Under the pieces are notes generated by a model. It did not search any database. It was not told where the DNA came from and worked only from the letters and a program-made list of their open reading frames with translations. Made by a program: the position numbers and the translations under genes. A stretch of DNA of 64,000 nt. Origin: Bifidobacterium sp. ESL0763 (GTDB taxonomy: Bacteria; Actinomycetota; Actinomycetes; Actinomycetales; Bifidobacteriaceae). The stretch spans positions 124,001 through 188,000 of the forward strand of contig NZ_JAQTHW010000002.1 of assembly GCF_029433395.1 (NCBI RefSeq), given 5' to 3'. Shown one piece after another: positions 62,826 to 64,000 of this stretch; position 1 is the stretch's first letter; each line of letters starts with the position of its first letter.

Positions 62826-64000
62826 CTACCGGTTGGCCTCGTCGAGGGTGAGTCGGTCGTCGTCGGCATCGTAGTCGAAGAGTTCGCCATAGCGTCCCCA
62901 GGTCACCGCGATGGCGAACTGCAGCCGTGCCTCCTCATCGGTGTGCTGGCGACGCAGCAGGTCGAGAATAAGCTCGCCACGCAGGCCCTTGTCCGGGTGG
63001 TGGCGCAGAGCGTGGTCGATGGTGCGCACCAGCGGCGCGTGCTCCATGGCGAGTCCGGCGAAGAGGCGCTTGGCGTCGAGCACGTCGGCGTGGCACCAGC
63101 GCTCGCCGGAACGGGTGATGGTGCAATGGCCGCGGCTCACGGTCATCAGTCCGAGCATCGTGCCGGCGTCGATCAACGGGAAGAGGTCGTCCACCTCGAA
63201 GGAGAGGTCGGCGGCGAGATCCGCCAGATCCACACCGACCGGATAGTTCGAGACCACGTCAAGCAGGCCGGCGAGTCCGCCCGGGGTGGCGTTGGGCAGT
63301 AGGCCGACTGTTTCGTTGTCTTGACGTTTCATGGTGTCGGCGTCCGCCGTAGATAGGCTCACAGAAGTGGAAGATACCGGTGACGGTTTGTTGGAATTCC
63401 GCGGTCTTGCCGTTTCTTTCTCCGACTTTTGTGAGTCTGTGGCCCTGCTCTTCCCGGTGAGGATGGCGTAGAGCCTGTCGACCGTCGCCTCGAACTCGGC
63501 GCTGTGCTTGTCGCGCGGGCGAGACAGGTCGATCGGCACCTGGGCGATCAGGTGGCCGGGATGCGAGCCCAGCACCACCACGCGGTCGGCCATCTGCACG
63601 GCCTCCTCGATGTTGTGGGTGACGATGAGGATGGATTTGATGGCGTTTTCGCGGTTCTGGTAGAGCTTCAGCACTTCCTGGCGCAGGTTCTCGGCGGTCA
63701 GCACGTCCAGGGCGCTGAACGGCTCGTCCATGAATAGCGCGTCGGGCCGCAGCACCAGCGCGCGGGCGATGCCGACCCTCTGGCGCATGCCTCCCGAGAG
63801 CTCCTTGGGATAGGCCGATTCGAAGCCGTCGAGACCTATGGCGTCGATGGCGGCCAGCGCGAGCTCGTGGCGCTTGGCGCGAGGCATGCCATTGGCCTCC
63901 AGCCCGAGCTCGACGTTGGCTTGCACCGTCAGCCACGGCATGAGCGCGAAGGTCTGGAAGACCAGCGCCACCCCGGGGTTCGGCCCGTCGAGCGCCTTAC
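62826..64000 (-). CDS. Nitrate/sulfonate-type ABC transporter ATPase with C-terminal AAA-associated domain (5' end outside window)
   Basis: The frame is open to the right edge of the window. The visible protein starts KALDGPNPGVALVFQTFALM (Q-loop), so the Walker A is beyond the edge. It has the signature LSGGMRQRVGIARAL, Walker B ALFMDEPFSALD and switch VTHN. After the ATPase a Ser/Thr-rich linker (about 35 residues) leads to a winged-helix-like C-terminal domain (LLDVVSNYPVGVDLADLAAD ... LFPLIDAGTMLGLMTVSRG), the AAA-associated extension found in some NitT/TauT-family ATPases. It powers import of an unidentified anion or small molecule. Partners would lie to the right. Confidence 0.88.
   Translation of the reverse strand, partial: KALDGPNPGVALVFQTFALMPWLTVQANVELGLEANGMPRAKRHELALAAIDAIGLDGFESAYPKELSGGMRQRVGIARALVLRPDALFMDEPFSALDVLTAENLRQEVLKLYQNRENAIKSILIVTHNIEEAVQMADRVVVLGSHPGHLIAQVPIDLSRPRDKHSAEFEATVDRLYAILTGKSRATDSQKSEKETARPRNSNKPSPVSSTSVSLSTADADTMKRQDNETVGLLPNATPGGLAGLLDVVSNYPVGVDLADLAADLSFEVDDLFPLIDAGTMLGLMTVSRGHCTITRSGERWCHADVLDAKRLFAGLAMEHAPLVRTIDHALRHHPDKGLRGELILDLLRRQHTDEEARLQFAIAVTWGRYGELFDYDADDDRLTLDEANR

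Overview
The window is GC-rich actinobacterial DNA and most probably comes from a Bifidobacterium or close relative. The main reasons are a single-polypeptide type I fatty acid synthase of 3143 residues next to an acyl-CoA carboxylase pair, the order rne-rplU-rpmA-(TA)-obg-proB and tRNA-Trp-secE-nusG-rplK-rplA, and bifidobacterial-type surface proteins. The species cannot be named from the sequence alone.

Layout. (1) 1-10 kb is core housekeeping: the 3' end of RNase E/G, ribosomal proteins L21 and L27, a small toxin-antitoxin module with an extra antitoxin copy, the GTPase Obg, glutamate 5-kinase, an aminotransferase, tRNA-Trp, SecE, NusG, L11 and L1. Two intergenic regions here hold unusual repeats: a 10-bp tandem array before tRNA-Trp, and tandem hairpins plus a G/T-rich tract before rplK. 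(2) 10-14.6 kb holds a minus-strand membrane protein/PucR regulator pair and a divergent biotin ligase. (3) 14.8-25.3 kb is a complete hexuronate (galacturonate-type) catabolic cluster: KDG kinase, KDPG aldolase, tagaturonate reductase, altronate dehydratase, a LacI regulator, uronate isomerase, a GPH-family transporter and an aldose-1-epimerase-like protein. Candidate LacI-type operators (TGTTGNNAACA) lie before three of the transcription units. (4) 25.4-38.5 kb is the lipogenic locus: acyl-CoA carboxylase alpha and beta subunits, then FAS-I.

(5) 38.5-54.9 kb is an accessory surface island. It has four large BspA-like (DUF285 repeat) proteins with N-terminal signal sequences and a shared C-terminal two-cysteine plus transmembrane module in place of LPXTG, a DUF4143-type AAA ATPase with upstream 32-bp iterons, and a LytTR/DUF3021 regulatory pair. 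The last two BspA-like genes are a tandem duplication of about 3.3 kb including promoter and terminator. The island separates fas from acpS, the phosphopantetheinyl transferase gene that should activate it. (6) 55.7-62.8 kb has lemA followed by two DUF2207 membrane-protein paralogues. Each of the three genes is followed by an array of 46-nt inverted-repeat elements at a period of 61-62 nt, a regular repeat family that I do not recognise. (7) The window ends inside a nitrate/taurine-type ABC ATPase on the minus strand.

How the parts work together: birA would biotinylate the carboxylase alpha subunit, AccA/AccD make malonyl-CoA, FAS-I uses it, and AcpS installs the pantetheine arm on the ACP domain. 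The hexuronate cluster feeds pectin-derived sugar acids through KDG and KDPG to pyruvate and glyceraldehyde-3-phosphate, by a route separate from the bifid shunt.
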